Below, one piece after another: positions 1 through 11,475 of a stretch of 64,000 nt of DNA. The first letter of the stretch is position 1. Each line of letters begins with the position of its first letter. The stretch spans positions 362,501 through 426,500 of the forward strand of contig WPIO01000160.1 in NCBI GenBank assembly GCA_009760855.2, given 5' to 3'. This stretch comes from Cristatella mucedo (lineage: Eukaryota > Bryozoa > Phylactolaemata > Cristatellidae). The notes beneath the pieces are model-generated. The model had not been told where the DNA came from and did not search any database. It saw only the letters and a program-made list of their open reading frames with translations. Both the position numbers and the translations under genes were made by a program.

Positions 1-438
1 AGGCCGCCTGGGACGCGCCGCGCCGGCCGTTAAATTAGGGCACGCAGACGGACGGACAATAGAGGGAGGCGAGCACGCGTGCCGGGCGCCGCTGGCAGGC
101 TGGGCTGCGACGGCTTACGACGAGCACGTTCGCCGGCGACATAGTGCCGTAGCCTAGCTCGGCAAGGACCCAGCCGGCGATCCGGCACGCCCGCCCAGTC
201 GCCCCTACCTTGCTGAGTCACCGCTTCGGAGCAGTCACGTCCCTTGCTAACGTACACTCGCCGGAAGCGCACGCGCCGAAACGCGGAAAAGTCCGCGCCC
301 CCGCCGCCGCCGCCGTCGCCGCCACCGCCGCCGCCGCAGCCGCAAGGGTGGCTAAGCGCTGGGCGCACGATAAATTGTCAAGTTCGAGCCGGCACGGTCG
401 GGGGAGCGCCAAATCAGGGCGCGTGCGCCAAGACTCAC
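1..438 (-). other. Probable intron of the CDK-inhibitor gene, CpG-rich
   Basis: Continues leftward from the GTGAGT donor at 438-433. The frame stays open to a TAG at 218 (73 more codons), but this translation is dominated by Ala runs from a CCG repeat (about 298-340), so I read it as intron. No acceptor with a good pyrimidine tract is visible before the window edge. Confidence 0.45.
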
Positions 439-829
439 GTCCGCCATTGCCGAGCACGTTGCGATTCAGTTCCCGCTCTCCGTCGACACGCATCTTCGCC
501 ACCAGCTTCACAACGTCTGACTTCGTCGCCACCGCCGCCGCCGAAGCCAGAAGGCGCCATTGGATGGGGCCGCTCACCGGTCTCCCCTGAGTGACGTCGT
601 AGTTCCAGCGCTCCAGGAAACTCTTCGCAGCGTCGCGGCTCGATTCGCGTAGCATCGCCTGCGAGTCTTCGCGATCTTCGTCGGTCATCGGGCCGAAGAT
701 GCAACGCTTCGCACCGGATGTCATCCTGGTGACTGCCTGCTGCTGCGGCGGCGGCGGCTGAACGTCTGCACCGCCGCTGCCAAGAGCCACCACTGTAGCC
801 GACGCACGATCGCCCGCAGCCGACGCCAT
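439..829 (-). CDS. Kip/Cip-type cyclin-dependent kinase inhibitor, first coding exon (partial gene)
   Basis: Members of this family bind cyclin-CDK complexes in the nucleus and block G1/S progression. The exon gives 130 codons plus one base. Residues 42-47 read RCIFGP, matching the RxLFG cyclin-docking motif of p21/p27. A charged helix-like stretch follows (48-72), then WNYDV at 75-79 (WNFDF in p27), and a G-x-x-x-W ending at Trp91, in the same order and spacing as the CDI domain. The start ATG at 829-827 was chosen because it gives a short Gln/Pro-rich leader before the domain; an open frame continues to 1216 but is UTR-like. The exon ends at GGAC|GTGAGT (439/438), a consensus donor, so the C-terminal exon lies off the left edge. 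Oddity: the aromatic FYY segment that fills the CDK ATP pocket in p27 is not evident after Trp91. Family call confident; paralog not assignable. Confidence 0.82.
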
Positions 830-1380
830 CGCGATCCGGAGTGCAAATGAGAGAGAGACGCCGCGGATGGTGGCCGCCAAGGCCGGCCAGCCAATCAGGA
901 CCGAGCGCGGGAGCTTCGAGCTCCCGTTGCGAGGGGCGTGTCGCACTCCCATTGGCCGCCGGCCGGCGTCGACGCTGATCGCCGCTCGCCATCTTCCAAT
1001 GGGCGCAACGCCGCGGGATCGAAGACAAATCCGCGCCGGGAGTACGTGCGGCGCCGATGGCGGGAAATGGCGGCAAAGGCGCCGCACGGTAGCCCGAACG
1101 TCAGCGCCGGGGCCACGGCGGCGAAACGTCTCGGCAGCCGAGGAGCGAATGTCCGCCGCGGAGTCGCTCACCCCTCCCCCGCTCTCGTCCGCGAGCACGT
1201 GCGAAACGCCTCCCACCGCTTGCCGCTCGGGGTTTTCGGTCTGCTCTCACCCCGTCTCGCCCCGCCCCTGCACTCTGGGGAATCCAGCCTGGGTGGCACC
1301 ACTGCAGAGCCGTATGCCCGGTGCCCTTTTCAAACGTCGCCGCCGTTCTATTTCCGCCCTATACTGTATAATTCTCGCAG
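830..1380 (-). promoter_or_regulatory. CpG-island promoter of the CDK-inhibitor gene
   Basis: Very GC- and CpG-rich sequence directly upstream of the ATG. It contains CCAAT boxes in both orientations (891-895 plus; ATTGG at 951-955; CCAATGGG near 995) and an E2F consensus. No TATA box is seen close to the start. CCAAT boxes on both strands leave open a divergent transcript to the right, but I find no convincing plus-strand exon there. Confidence 0.5.
1060..1067 (-). promoter_or_regulatory. E2F consensus site
   Basis: The minus strand reads TTTCCCGC, an exact TTTSSCGC match, about 230 bp upstream of the CDK-inhibitor ATG. E2F control would suit a cell-cycle gene, but an 8-mer this GC-rich can occur by chance in an island. 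Confidence 0.4.
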
Positions 1381-2380
1381 GAGAAGGTAATATCCGAGCC
1401 TTCCAGCCAGCCAGCTAGTCCTTCAATAAGCGCGTGCGAGGGGATACGCCGGCACCGTCGCTCGAACCGCATGAGGTATACACTTGTGCGAACCGCGACG
1501 AAGCGAACCACGCCAAAGGGCGCTTGTTGTCAGCCCGCCGCTCGTATCGGCCTTTGAATAGCGCGCCGAGCGCGAGTCGAAGCGTTGGCGAGCGCGTCAT
1601 CGCCGCGGTGCCGATAGCGATGCAGTGCACTTCGCTCGCGCCGCGATGGTCGGGTCGGCTAGCTTCGACGCAGTCAGGGCCAGGGCGTCTCTCCTAAGCT
1701 TCGCTGCCGCCGCCGCTGCCGCCGCTGCCGCCGCTGCCGCCGCCGCCGCCGCCGTTGCCGCCGCGGCTATCGCTTGGCGGACCGCGGCAGCGGCGTATGG
1801 ACAAGGCCAGGTCACTTTGGGCTGGCCGCCGGCTCCGCCGATCGATAGCTGCCGGTCGGTCGGTCGGTCGTGCTTACGGGGCTCGCGCGGCGGCCGCAGT
1901 TCTATGCGAGTCTCCGTGAGCTCAGAGGTCTCGCACATCAATCACCGCGCCCCTGCTGTCAGAGACCCCTTTGTCTCGGCCGACGGCAGCCGCCACTGGC
2001 TAGGCTCCCGCCACTGGCTAGGCTCCCGCCACTGGCTAGGCTCCCGCCACTGGCTAGGCTCCCGCCACTGGCTAGGCTCCCGCAGCAGAGCCGGTTGGGA
2101 TTCCCAGCCGTGCTTCGACGCCGCGCAACGGCACCCGCGCCGAATCGGTCCGTCGTCGCGGGACGACGGCGAAGTATATATCTATCTAATCGCCACTCGC
2201 CAAAGCATTCGGTGCGGCGCAGGTGGCGCCGGCGTCCGATTTTGGGTCCGCCTAGTCTTGCGGCGACATTAGTACGGTTCCCGCTTAGCTGATCGAGCGC
2301 CCGTACTCGCTACGAGGGGCTCAGTTACAACGACTTGCGAGTTGTTCACTACGAGCTGTCGTTCTGCCAGTGCCGTCTTT

Positions 2381-2381
<1 letters not shown>
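1381..2381. other. GC-rich island flank without a supportable gene
   Basis: GC-rich sequence with a CCG-type run (about 1703-1760) that produces Ala runs in opposite frames. Open frames exist on both strands but none shows a domain or splice-site pair. An 18-bp tandem repeat lies at 1991-2080. Confidence 0.5.
1991..2080. repeat. 18-bp tandem repeat, 5 perfect units
   Basis: Five identical head-to-tail copies of CGCCACTGGCTAGGCTCC. The unit length is a multiple of three, so frames stay open (a six-residue repeat), but nothing indicates it is translated. Perfect identity implies recent expansion. Confidence 0.95.
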
Positions 2382-2446
<65 letters not shown>

Positions 2447-2471
2447 GGTCTCTCCCATTCTCTCTCTTTCT
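2382..2471. repeat. (CT)n microsatellite
   Basis: About 30 uninterrupted CT dinucleotides to 2444, then an interrupted CT-rich tail. Confidence 0.97.
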
Positions 2472-4044
2472 GTCGTTCCGTGTCTTCAAGGCAGCCTCTA
2501 TTTGCACAGAGCGAGTAGAACTCCAGCCAGCCGCCCTGCCGACTTCCTTGTTGGTCGCCTCATCGACGTGAATGTGAGTGAGCCGTTTAAACGAATTGTT
2601 CCTAATAATAGGCCGCCGTAGTGGCTGAATGGTGCCTTACCTAAGCCCACCCTGGGCCTCTCAGGCCAACTGGTCAGCGATCGGCTTACAGCTGCCAATT
2701 AGCACAATTACCTCTCCGCAGCTCCTGATCTCGGTCCTACGCTGAGACGAGCGGATCGATTAATGAAATTTACCTCTCCTCCTGTCCTTATTTACGCCGT
2801 TAAGGCACTACAACCACCGAAGGTCTATTCAACTCCGAGTTCTAGTTAGATAGGCATTGGTGTTCGTTATTATACTTGCAGGCATTTCACGGTCCTCGCA
2901 AGTTCGCATCTTCAGCTGCAAGAGGTCTTCTCAGGTTCTTTATTTTATCTAAGCATTCACATCGCCCTCTTTATCTGCACGAATCCACCAAGACACCGAC
3001 TGAAAATTACGAACAAGACTCCCTCCTCCCTTCGATCCAAAAGCCTTCCGGAGGCTTTTGTTAGCCGACGTGCGCTTCATCTCGATAAACGACGACACAC
3101 TTGGAAGCAGGAAGCTGTGACAGGAGGTCGGGTATCGTGGACCTCGGCAGCGTTGAACTGGCAGCTCGACAAGCGCCAGAAAACGTCGTGCAACGTCGGC
3201 TCCACCGACGACAGCAGAGGCGGTGGAGCCACGGCTCAACTATTGCGGAAGCGAGGTTCGCACCTCCAAACGAAAATAGGTTTAGCTGCCGTTTCAGTCT
3301 CTGAGAATGGGAACCGCTAGTTTTGCACGGATATGACCTTGGAGCTGCAGGAAACTGTAACCGGTGCCATAATTTACGAAGGAGCAAAGCCACCTAGGCG
3401 GTGGGATACTGGGTCACAAGGTTGGTTCCGTGGATCAGCGAGGACTTCTGCTCATTATCCGCTGATTGATAGCAAGCCGTTGCAGCTGCAGAGCCACATG
3501 GCCAAATCTCGGCGATTTTACGACTAGCCTTGCAGCCATCTTTATCGCTGCGTGCTGAGACTAATTGGCAATTTCAGCATCCAAACGTCACGGAATCGCT
3601 GTAGTTAAGCGACAGCCTATCACTTGGTGCCGAATGCCTTTGCCCAACATGACGAGAAGGATAGAGCCGAGAACGAAGCCTCCTGTCAACTTCCACGCGC
3701 GACTAGTCGAGTTGACCAGATCTGGTCACCACGCGACGTGAATCGAGTGTGGCTGCAGTAACACGATTTGAAGCTTGAACCTTCTTGCTCGATCTTGCAG
3801 GTAAAATGTCATGGTCAATTGTGTCTTCCGCCGCTAAAGTGGCCTCGGATCTGCTAGCTGAATATAAAAGCCTTGTTTTTATATGGACAGAAGAGCCTTG
3901 AGGCCTTTAAAAGCCTATCGTGACCACTTTCAGCGCCTATAAAAGATCACTCGCCAAAGAAATCGAACCTGGGTAGTGCAGCTAGCGATGAATATGGCCC
4001 TGGGGCTAATTAAAAGGTCCTAGAGAATTGACCACTTGTCTCCT
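2472..4044. other. No gene seen
   Basis: Mixed-composition sequence. Short open frames only; none has recognisable domains or paired splice sites. A weak tRNA A-box-like stretch near 2625-2640 has no matching B box. Confidence 0.5.
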
Positions 4045-4185
4045 TGGCCGAAGTAGCTTTGACAGCTTCCGGCTGGTTGGCGGATACAGAGTACAGGTGT
4101 CTCACTGACCAACCTAATACGGTTTGGCTATTTTACTACGTAGCTGAACTGCTGCACAAGTTTCAGCCTCCGACCTAGCGAGCGA
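4045..4185 (+). mobile_element. LINE-A remnant (C-terminal reverse transcriptase region)
   Basis: Diverged match to the segment of LINE-A at about 35775-35890, including the stretch coding for a VAELLHKFQP-like peptide (intact copy LAELLHQFKP). Frame broken; an old scrap. Confidence 0.65.
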
Positions 4186-4459
4186 GATCGTGAAGAGAAA
4201 CCGGCTTACCTAGTGCACCATCACGGCTAACCATATCAATGCATCTTTAACCGCCTGAAGATGACTTGGATTGGGTACGATCAGATCCCAGGCTAGCAGC
4301 GATTATTCTGGTGGTCTTAGGGCCATTGATGCCGTTGATGTGCATCAGCAGCTCCATGCGAAATTGTTTCGCACGTATTAGCAGATATTAATGGGCCAGG
4401 ATATTTATACGATTGTTATGCAGTCGTTCTTGTTAGCTCTAACAGTGGGCGCATCAGCT

Positions 4460-4516
4460 GTTGAGCATTTTCGTGGGCGTGCGTATGTGTATGCGTGCGT
4501 GTGCACGGTGTGCGTG

Positions 4517-4548
<32 letters not shown>

Positions 4549-4625
4549 TGTGTGTGCGTGCGTGCGTGCGTGTGTGTGTGCGCGTGCGTGCGTGCTTGTG
4601 TGTCTGTGTGTGTGTGCGTTTGAGT
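4460..4625. repeat. TG/CGTG microsatellite
   Basis: Alternating (TG)n and (CGTG)n tracts, purine-pyrimidine alternating and so Z-DNA-prone. Long Cys/Val frames here are artefacts of the repeat. Confidence 0.95.
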
Positions 4626-5633
4626 TCGTGCTTGGTTGACTATTGCAGCCATTGTGAATAAAATTGCCTCGCCAAACCTAGCTTTCAAGGCTGTCTCGCT
4701 AGTACATTTCACGGGAAAAACATCTTTCCAGGCCCTGACGCAACAGCATTACTCGCAATGAGAAGTAATCAGCTCGGTATTTCTAAAGTCGACCAGCGTG
4801 CAGGAAATGATTGGCAAGGTCATGCCCATGATACCCGTGATGCCTACACACCGCCGAAATCTTCGATCTCAGCAGGCTGAGGGTTGCGTCCGAACTCGTT
4901 GTGATATCCTGAAAAGCTACAGTAGCAAATAAAGAGTCTAATGAAGCGCATCGCTTTCAATGCCTCGCTGCTTTTTAGAGATGAGGATTTCAGTTCGAAT
5001 CCAACGGATCACGATCAGCAACGGTCAGCGTCAGCCGTCGTTATGTGCACGCGAGCTTTAAGTTAGTTGCTGGTCTTTCAAAATGAACGTGAAAAAAGTT
5101 AACTTGAGTAAATTTGGTCTGGTGCCGATCTAAAGTTTTCTGTTTTATCTGAGAAGCACATACGATGGAGACTGGGGAATAAATTTAGGTCAAAGTATCA
5201 GGTGCGGACGGACCCAGTAATTGCATCTTCTGTTCTCGGGTTGTTGGTTCTCCGACCACGATGATCAATGCTCCAGCTGCTGCAGTAGTCTATTTTCATC
5301 ATGTGCCTGACGTACTAAATGTCGCTATTATCCAAGAGGGTAGTAAATATATTATTTTTAAGCAAATTGCAGAATCAAGATAAAAGAAATCGTTATAATT
5401 TGGACCTATCAAGAACTGACTTCTAAAGCCCTCTAGTCATTTATCGAAGAATCAGCTGCCACTTTTTGTAAAAAAAAAACAATATGAAGTGCTTAGACTG
5501 CAATAAAAAAGCGTGCATTACAAAGTCTCTTTGTTTAAAGAGCACTGGGCCTGTATAATTCCGCGAGCAGGCTTCAAGGTAAACTCGCACTAAAAAAGAA
5601 TTGTGAAAATGATTGTGCGGCAAAACATATCCT
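4626..5633. other. No gene seen; isolated tRNA-like B box
   Basis: GTTCGAATCC at 4993-5002 is an exact RNA polymerase III B-box core, but the upstream A box is poor and no cloverleaf is obvious. Probably an old SINE fragment. Otherwise no supportable feature. Confidence 0.35.
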
Positions 5634-5829
5634 GAAACATGTCCGGCAGATGCTATAACGGTCACGAGCCAAGACGGTTTCGTGCTATGGTGGTCGCGTG
5701 CTGTGTCTGTCCCGTGCTATGATGGTTACGTGCTACGATGGTCAAGTGATACGATAGTCAAATGCTATCTATGGTGGACACGTGCAATGCCAGTCAAGTG
5801 CTACACTGGCCACGCACTAAGACGGGTGG
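5634..5829. repeat. Degenerate 16-bp minisatellite with CACGTGC at unit junctions
   Basis: About 11-12 diverged copies of a 16-bp unit approximated by GTGCTATGATGGTCAC, one expanded to 20 bp. Junctions recreate GTCACGTGC-like E-box cores. The same core recurs in the 14-bp array at 17330-17441. Confidence 0.85.
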
Positions 5830-6079
5830 GTGTGGCTCTTCGGCCTTCATGTGACACTTCCAGAAGGTGAATTAGCATTTAGGAATTGTCGCAGTCAGCG
5901 CTAGTGCACACACGTAGTGGCTTCGAGCAAAAAGTCCGGCTTCTCAGGGCAGCCTTTTGGTTTGCTCTCGAAAGCGCATTCTGTGGCGAAGTTTAAGCTG
6001 GAAAACTATAGAATCCTCTCAAAGCATGAATGCATCTCTGTCTGCGAATCCATCAAGCCACTAAAGCTAAGTTGTTTTC

Positions 6080-6420
6080 ACGCAGGAGAGTTTTTCTGTA
6101 GCTCATTCGAAGCCTAAGCGGGCCCCAGTACACAGTCGGTAGCCAACAAACTTCATCTCACGAAACAAAGAAAAACTGATAAGTATCGCTGAGTCAGGGC
6201 TGCAGTTGAAGTAGCGAGTAGCAGCTATGTCGGAAGCTGGAAGTGATGTCCCTCTGTTAGCAGTAGGAGAGTAGATATCGTGGCCAGACAATTTTGGAAG
6301 CGAGTTTCAAAGTCCATTGCCTGCAGCGAAATAGATTCTTTCACCTTTGGTTCCTGCAGAATAAGAGCGAACCAGCTAATTTACTGTCCATGGAAGCACT
6401 GACAGCACGAGAAGGAGGGC
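6080..6420 (-). mobile_element. LINE-A 3' end, decayed
   Basis: The minus strand encodes a diverged version of the LINE-A C-terminus (IYSPTANRGTS, NCSPDSA, SVGYR-like residues). Homology continues to about 6420, where a segment corresponds to the DNKLAVPF region. Several frame breaks. Confidence 0.8.
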
Positions 6421-7672
6421 AGATGGGGTGCAGGTTTTAGGTACCAAAAGGCCAAACCGTGTCGGGACTTGCGGGTCAGCGACTTGATCATTTCGTGATC
6501 ACTTTCGCTCATTATCCACGCTTATGGTCAGGAAGCAACGGCCGCAGCCGAACGAAGGCCACGTGGCTGATCCTCTGTGCTTTTATGGATTAGCCTTACA
6601 GCCACTCTCATCGCCAGATGCAGTTGACTAATTGGATTCTTGTCACGGTTGTTTATGTACGACCAGGGAATCGCCTAGTCGTACGCTGGGATCGTACGCG
6701 ATGGCCGCTTACTGTGGAGGCATAATTTTTCCTAATTTAACTTTCAAAATCTAAATGGCTCTACAGGACTAAACGTAAGTTCTGGTGACACTGCGATGGT
6801 GGCAAAACATTGTGACTGGAGGCACACTGTGGCAGCACACTTAGAAGGTCGCACATCTTTTAAAATATTGGAATGGCAGAGTCTTGTAGTCCAACCACAC
6901 ACTTCCGGTGGGGGTTCATATGAGTTTCAGTCCTGTTTTATCATCTCTAAGTTCAAGGAAATTGATTAAAGACCAGGATTGAATGTCTGCAGTGCCAGAC
7001 ATCGGTTTTTTAGGCGCTGCCGTATATATTCTGATGGCTTAAATGACATATACAGCTGTGATCGTCAGCATAAAAGTGACTGGCGATGAGTCAATGGCTC
7101 GTTTACGTTTATCAGTGGTTCCATCTTTTGAAAAGTGATCACCAACAAAACCAGAACGAACCTTGTGGGAATTCACACGTTACTGGCCCCATGGAAATGA
7201 AAATGTACTATTTGAATGATGCATGCGAGCCTCATCTGTCAGACTTATCTTTGTTTGCAACGTTTCCGAACGAGATATTGCATTAGACGGTGATTGCCAA
7301 GCGGTAGCTTGAACAATCCGCTGTGAGTAGTCAGTAGCTGGTGAGCGTTCCAGTTCAGCGAATTTGCGCTTGAGTCTGCTTCATGACTTCTGTCAACTGT
7401 TCCTTTTTGGTAAGTTCTTCTCGTGCCTCACGACTCGAACCGACGGTCAGTCGACTAGTGACATGGGTCTCGAGTGATTTGACACGCGTATGGCGTTACG
7501 CGATGCACAACGTAAGCGTCATCAAAGCATATTCAACCATATTCTATCACCGAATCTCCTCCTGCTCGTGTATCAAAGGTTTGATCTAATTTAGGTAACG
7601 TACGCTTGCAATGCAGACAATACTTTAGTCTCTTGGATTGCAGTAACGTTGAAGACCGGAGAGTTACTCAGA
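6421..7672. other. No gene seen
   Basis: AT-moderate sequence; only short unsupported open frames. No repeat matching elsewhere in the window was recognised. Confidence 0.5.
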
Positions 7673-7826
7673 CTTTATATAATAATATATATTGTATATA
7701 ATATAATGTATAATAGTATAAATATATATATATAATATATAATATATATTATATTATATTATATTATATTATATATATTATATTATATATATAATAGATA
7801 TATATATAAATGTATAATGTATAATA

Positions 7827-7857
<31 letters not shown>
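7673..7857. repeat. AT-rich (TA)n / (TATAT)n low-complexity tract
   Basis: About 185 bp of TA, TATAA and TATTA repeats. Confidence 0.95.
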
Positions 7858-9423
7858 TGCCATCGGACAACCAAATCTATATCACTACGCTTTACATCAC
7901 ACTATAAGAGAATCGATGACTAACAATTTACAACAGGAATAGGATACTCGGATTAGATAAGCGCGTTGTAAATCGAGCTGCAGTATAAGGGCTACTAACA
8001 GTTTAGTGCAGGTTTCCAAGGACAAGACATCGTCTGCTTGGCATCAAACGCCCAATGCGGGTAACTTCGGCTTCTGCTTCTGCAACATCAGTTGCAGATG
8101 CGGTTGCGGATAACAGAAGTGGAAGCGAAAACACGCGGAAACAGAAGCGGACGCGGAAGCTTGCTACGTCTGGCCGACATTTATTTGTCGGCGTATCTTA
8201 GGCCGCATTGCCAATGCTCGTCCGACTTTTCTGAGTCCAATTTGGAGCTTACTTATTCCGTAAAGAGCTCGCTTGTACTGAAGCACATATTTCTCAATCG
8301 GCAGAAAGCGTCTCGTCAAGACGTAGGTTCCGCTTGCACGACTCTTGCACGATAGCCTCTGCGTTTCGCTTGCACCATGGCCCCGTCATCAATGCTCGGC
8401 CACGTGATTAGCCGCCTCCACACCGCCACCAGTCGCGACCGTGGGGACGTTGCTAATCTTGGGGGGCAATCGAACGTTGCCCATCGAAACGCGGCGAGTG
8501 AGTGTCCATTTGCGGATAGCTTCGTTTGGCGGCGGGGTGACGGGCGTGCTAGCTTGCAGCCTCAGTCGTAAGCAGGCGCCGTCATAAGCAGGCTCCGTCG
8601 CCGCTATCGGCGAAGCCTATCCGGCTGTGACAGCTGGTGCCCAGCTCTCCGAGCGGTAGCGTGAGAATCTCATGTCTAAAAAGGAAAGAAACGAATAACT
8701 CCACCACCGCACGGAGGGATCGCCACCCTCTGGGCCATAGCCGACGCCGCTGCCAGCCGTTTGCCAGCCGCGCGATCGGCGGCAGCGAGCCGCCGGAGAT
8801 GCTGTCGCGATCCGAGCGCCGCCTTGCACCGTCCGAGTGCCGGCGCATGGCGGCACGCATGCTTATCCCCGGAGCCGGCTTGATTTTTCACAGCGGCACG
8901 CCACGACGGCTTCGGGCTGCCGGGGGGGCGGGGTAGCGATCAGCTGCTGCAGCAACGGCGACGAGCTGCTTTAGCACGTAGGTGCTCAAAAGCGGAGAGC
9001 TTAAAAAGCCTACGTGACGAGCGGCTGACTTGATTTACTGCCACCGCAATCGCTCCAGCTCCTCTCTGGCCTAGAAACTAATCTGGAAGTTAACGGTTCG
9101 CCGCCGCCCCTGACGAAGCCTAGAGAGAGATCGGTCAAGCCGAAGGCAGGTGGCGGCGAGGGCAGCCACGGCGGCGGCTAAGCCGCCGCCGCCGGAGCTG
9201 CTCTAAAATTTTGCACCGCACCGCCGCCCCATCCCGCCGTTAAAAGGTGCCGTGACGCTGCCGCGATCGCATGCTCCTCCGCTGCCAGCGCGCCGGCCGG
9301 ATATGCGGACGCGCAAGGCGGCAAGGCGCCGTTCTGTCTGCGGTGGCGGCGGCTCGACTGCGGTGCATTGCGGCGGCTTCAGCAGCTCCCGAGGTGGTGG
9401 GCCCATCCACCTCGCACAACGCG

Positions 9424-9429
9424 CAGCGG

Positions 9430-9479
<50 letters not shown>
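9424..9479. repeat. (CGG)n trinucleotide run, about 17 units
   Basis: Nearly pure CGG repeat inside a CpG island; a CGG run in or near a 5' UTR is known from other genes to be length-unstable. Confidence 0.95.
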
Positions 9480-10206
9480 TCCGGCGCGACGGTACGTCGC
9501 CGGCGGTGCCGGCGGCGGCCCTTGATGTGCGTGAGCCCCGGCAGGTGCAGATGGAGGTGACGCCCATTCTCAATAGGCTCGGCCGGAGGAAAAAGGTCTC
9601 GACACCCAAGTGCCGGATTACACAGATCCGTCGACGGGCGCGCGGGCATGTCGCGAGCGAGGCGCTTGCCCGCTTCGCAACCGCCTCGCTGCCTCCTACG
9701 AGTCAAGGCGGGCCGGGCCGCCACCGTCTCCCCCTCCCCCCGATTGCAAAACCAATCCGTATTCGTGCACGCCGTTTTCTGCCAGCGTTTCTATCCCCCT
9801 TCCGCATCGCGCTCGCGTTCCATTCAATTCATCTTTACCTCTCCGTCAATTCCTTCGCCTGCTTCCGCTCGAATGCAGCCGCCAAGCGGCCGATAGAGGT
9901 CGCTCGTATTGTCGTCAGCGCATCGCGAGGATTGAGCGAGCTGCGCCCGCGTTTTTTCGTTCACGAGACAGATCTCTCGCTCGCGCAGCGGCACTTGTTC
10001 GTTCACATTAATTTATTGGCAAATGTAGAGGAGCTGAGCTCTTAGCGCTGAGCCCCAGACTCGGCGGCTTTGCGGAGCGCGGCCCGCGCGCGAGCTTTCC
10101 ACAGAGCCACGCGATCGCCAAGATCGCCGCTTCCTTCTTCGATCTGCCCGATATGCGAATCGATGCGCGACAAGCCGCCCTTTTTTTCGCCACGTGATTG
10201 ATCGCA

Positions 10207-10270
10207 GCTCCTTCGTCATGCGGCTCCTTTGTCATGCGGCTCCTTCGTCATGCGGCGGCTTCGTCATGCG
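10207..10270. repeat. 16-bp tandem repeat, 4 units
   Basis: Four copies of GCTCCTTCGTCATGCG with two variant positions or blocks between units. Confidence 0.92.
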
Positions 10271-10771
10271 GTCGCAGATGCGTGTGCTTAGTCGCCGTCT
10301 CGGTCGCCGCCTCACTCGTCGCGTTAACAGTCCTGCAACGGAACGAAAGCCAGCACACAATCAACGTGAGGGAGACGATGGGAGCGACGAACCGTGCGTT
10401 CGAAGGGGCGCGGGCCAAATTTGAAGTGAAAAGTGAGGCACCGGCTGAAGGGTCGCTCAGAGCTGCGAGCAGCATAAGTCATCGAGTCGCTGGTCGCTCG
10501 ATGAATAGCCTACAAGCAGCTACGTGCCCCCGTGTCGTGCGTACCCACTCACTCGGTCTTGTCGGCACGCGACCCTTGAGGCCAAGTGCTCGTTTCACGC
10601 GAGATGCGAGCGGGCTGCGAGCGTCTGGTGAACGCGCGGACACATACAGCTATCTGAATTTTCTCATCTTACGAGCCATTGTCGCTGTCGCCGCGGAACA
10701 ATCTGGTCTCAGTGAGCCCTGCTTTGGTGTGGGTGGCGTTGTCGGCAATCGCGGCAGCGACAGCTAGCTTT

Positions 10772-10773
10772 GG

Positions 10774-10819
<46 letters not shown>

Positions 10820-11050
10820 TGTGTGTGTGTGTGTGTGTCTGTGTGTCTGTGTGTCTGTGTGTCTGTGTGTCTGTGTGTCTGTGTGTCTGTGTGTCTGTGT
10901 GTCTGTGTGTCTGTGTGTGTGTGTGTGTGTGTCTGTGTGTCTGTGTGTCTGTGTGTCTGTGTGTCTGTGTGTCTGTGTGTCTGTGTGTGTGCGTGTTCGT
11001 GTGCGTGTGCGTGTTCGTGTGCGTGTGCGTGTTCGTGTGCGTGTGCGTGG
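10772..11050. repeat. TG / TGTGTGTC higher-order microsatellite
   Basis: (TG)n passes into arrays of the octamer TGTGTGTC, twice interrupted by pure TG, and ends in a CGTGTGCGTGTT array. The nested order suggests stepwise expansion. His/Thr and Cys/Val frames are artefacts. Confidence 0.95.
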
Positions 11051-11258
11051 GCGTGCACCACGCGCGCACAGCACCCCTGTCCAGGCTACCACCGTGCGGC
11101 CCGCCTGTCACTGAGAAAATGAGGGCATCAGCCCTCGCTGACAAACAGCTGCTGCAGCCGCCACGCGTGTCAATGTTAAATGCCAGCGGCGGATTGGAGC
11201 GAATCGCGAGTGGACCTTGTTCGCGAGCGGATGGCATGGCAGATGCCGGCGTCTCACT

Positions 11259-11475
11259 CTCTCTCTCTTTCTCTCTGTTTCTTTTCTCTCACTCTCTCTG
11301 TCTCTCTCGCTCTGTATCTCTCTCTCTCTTTCTCTCTGTCTCCACTCCCTCTCTCCCCCAGCCCTCCCTCTTTTCCTTTCTTTCTCCCTCTCATGCGTGA
11401 AAGTGGATTTTTCCTCTTACTCCCTCTCTCTCTCTCTCTCTCACTATCTCTCTTTTTATCTCTCTCTTGCTAGGA
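11259..11475. repeat. CT-rich polypyrimidine tract
   Basis: Interrupted (CT)n/(CCT)n on the plus strand; frames reading Ser/Leu are low complexity. Confidence 0.92.

Larger units (their letters stand above)
8040..10700. other. CpG island without a supportable gene
   Basis: GC-rich, CpG-dense region with open frames on both strands, the longest a 225-codon plus frame at 9368-10045 whose Ala run comes from the CGG repeat. None shows a domain. CACGTG occurs near 8402 and 10191. Probably the promoter or first exon of an unrecognised gene. Confidence 0.4.

Noticed and set aside
218-1216. 332-residue single-exon CDK-inhibitor ORF
   Set aside because: The first 129 codons look like translated 5' UTR and the last 73 follow a consensus splice donor; only the middle carries family features.
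9368-10045. 225-codon plus-strand open frame in a CpG island
   Set aside because: The frame is long mainly because GC-rich DNA has few stops. It has an Ala run from the CGG repeat, no domain and no supporting splice sites, and an opposite-strand frame is also open.
10772-11050. Long Thr/His and Cys/Val frames in the TG repeat
   Set aside because: Pure translation artefacts of a dinucleotide/octamer microsatellite.
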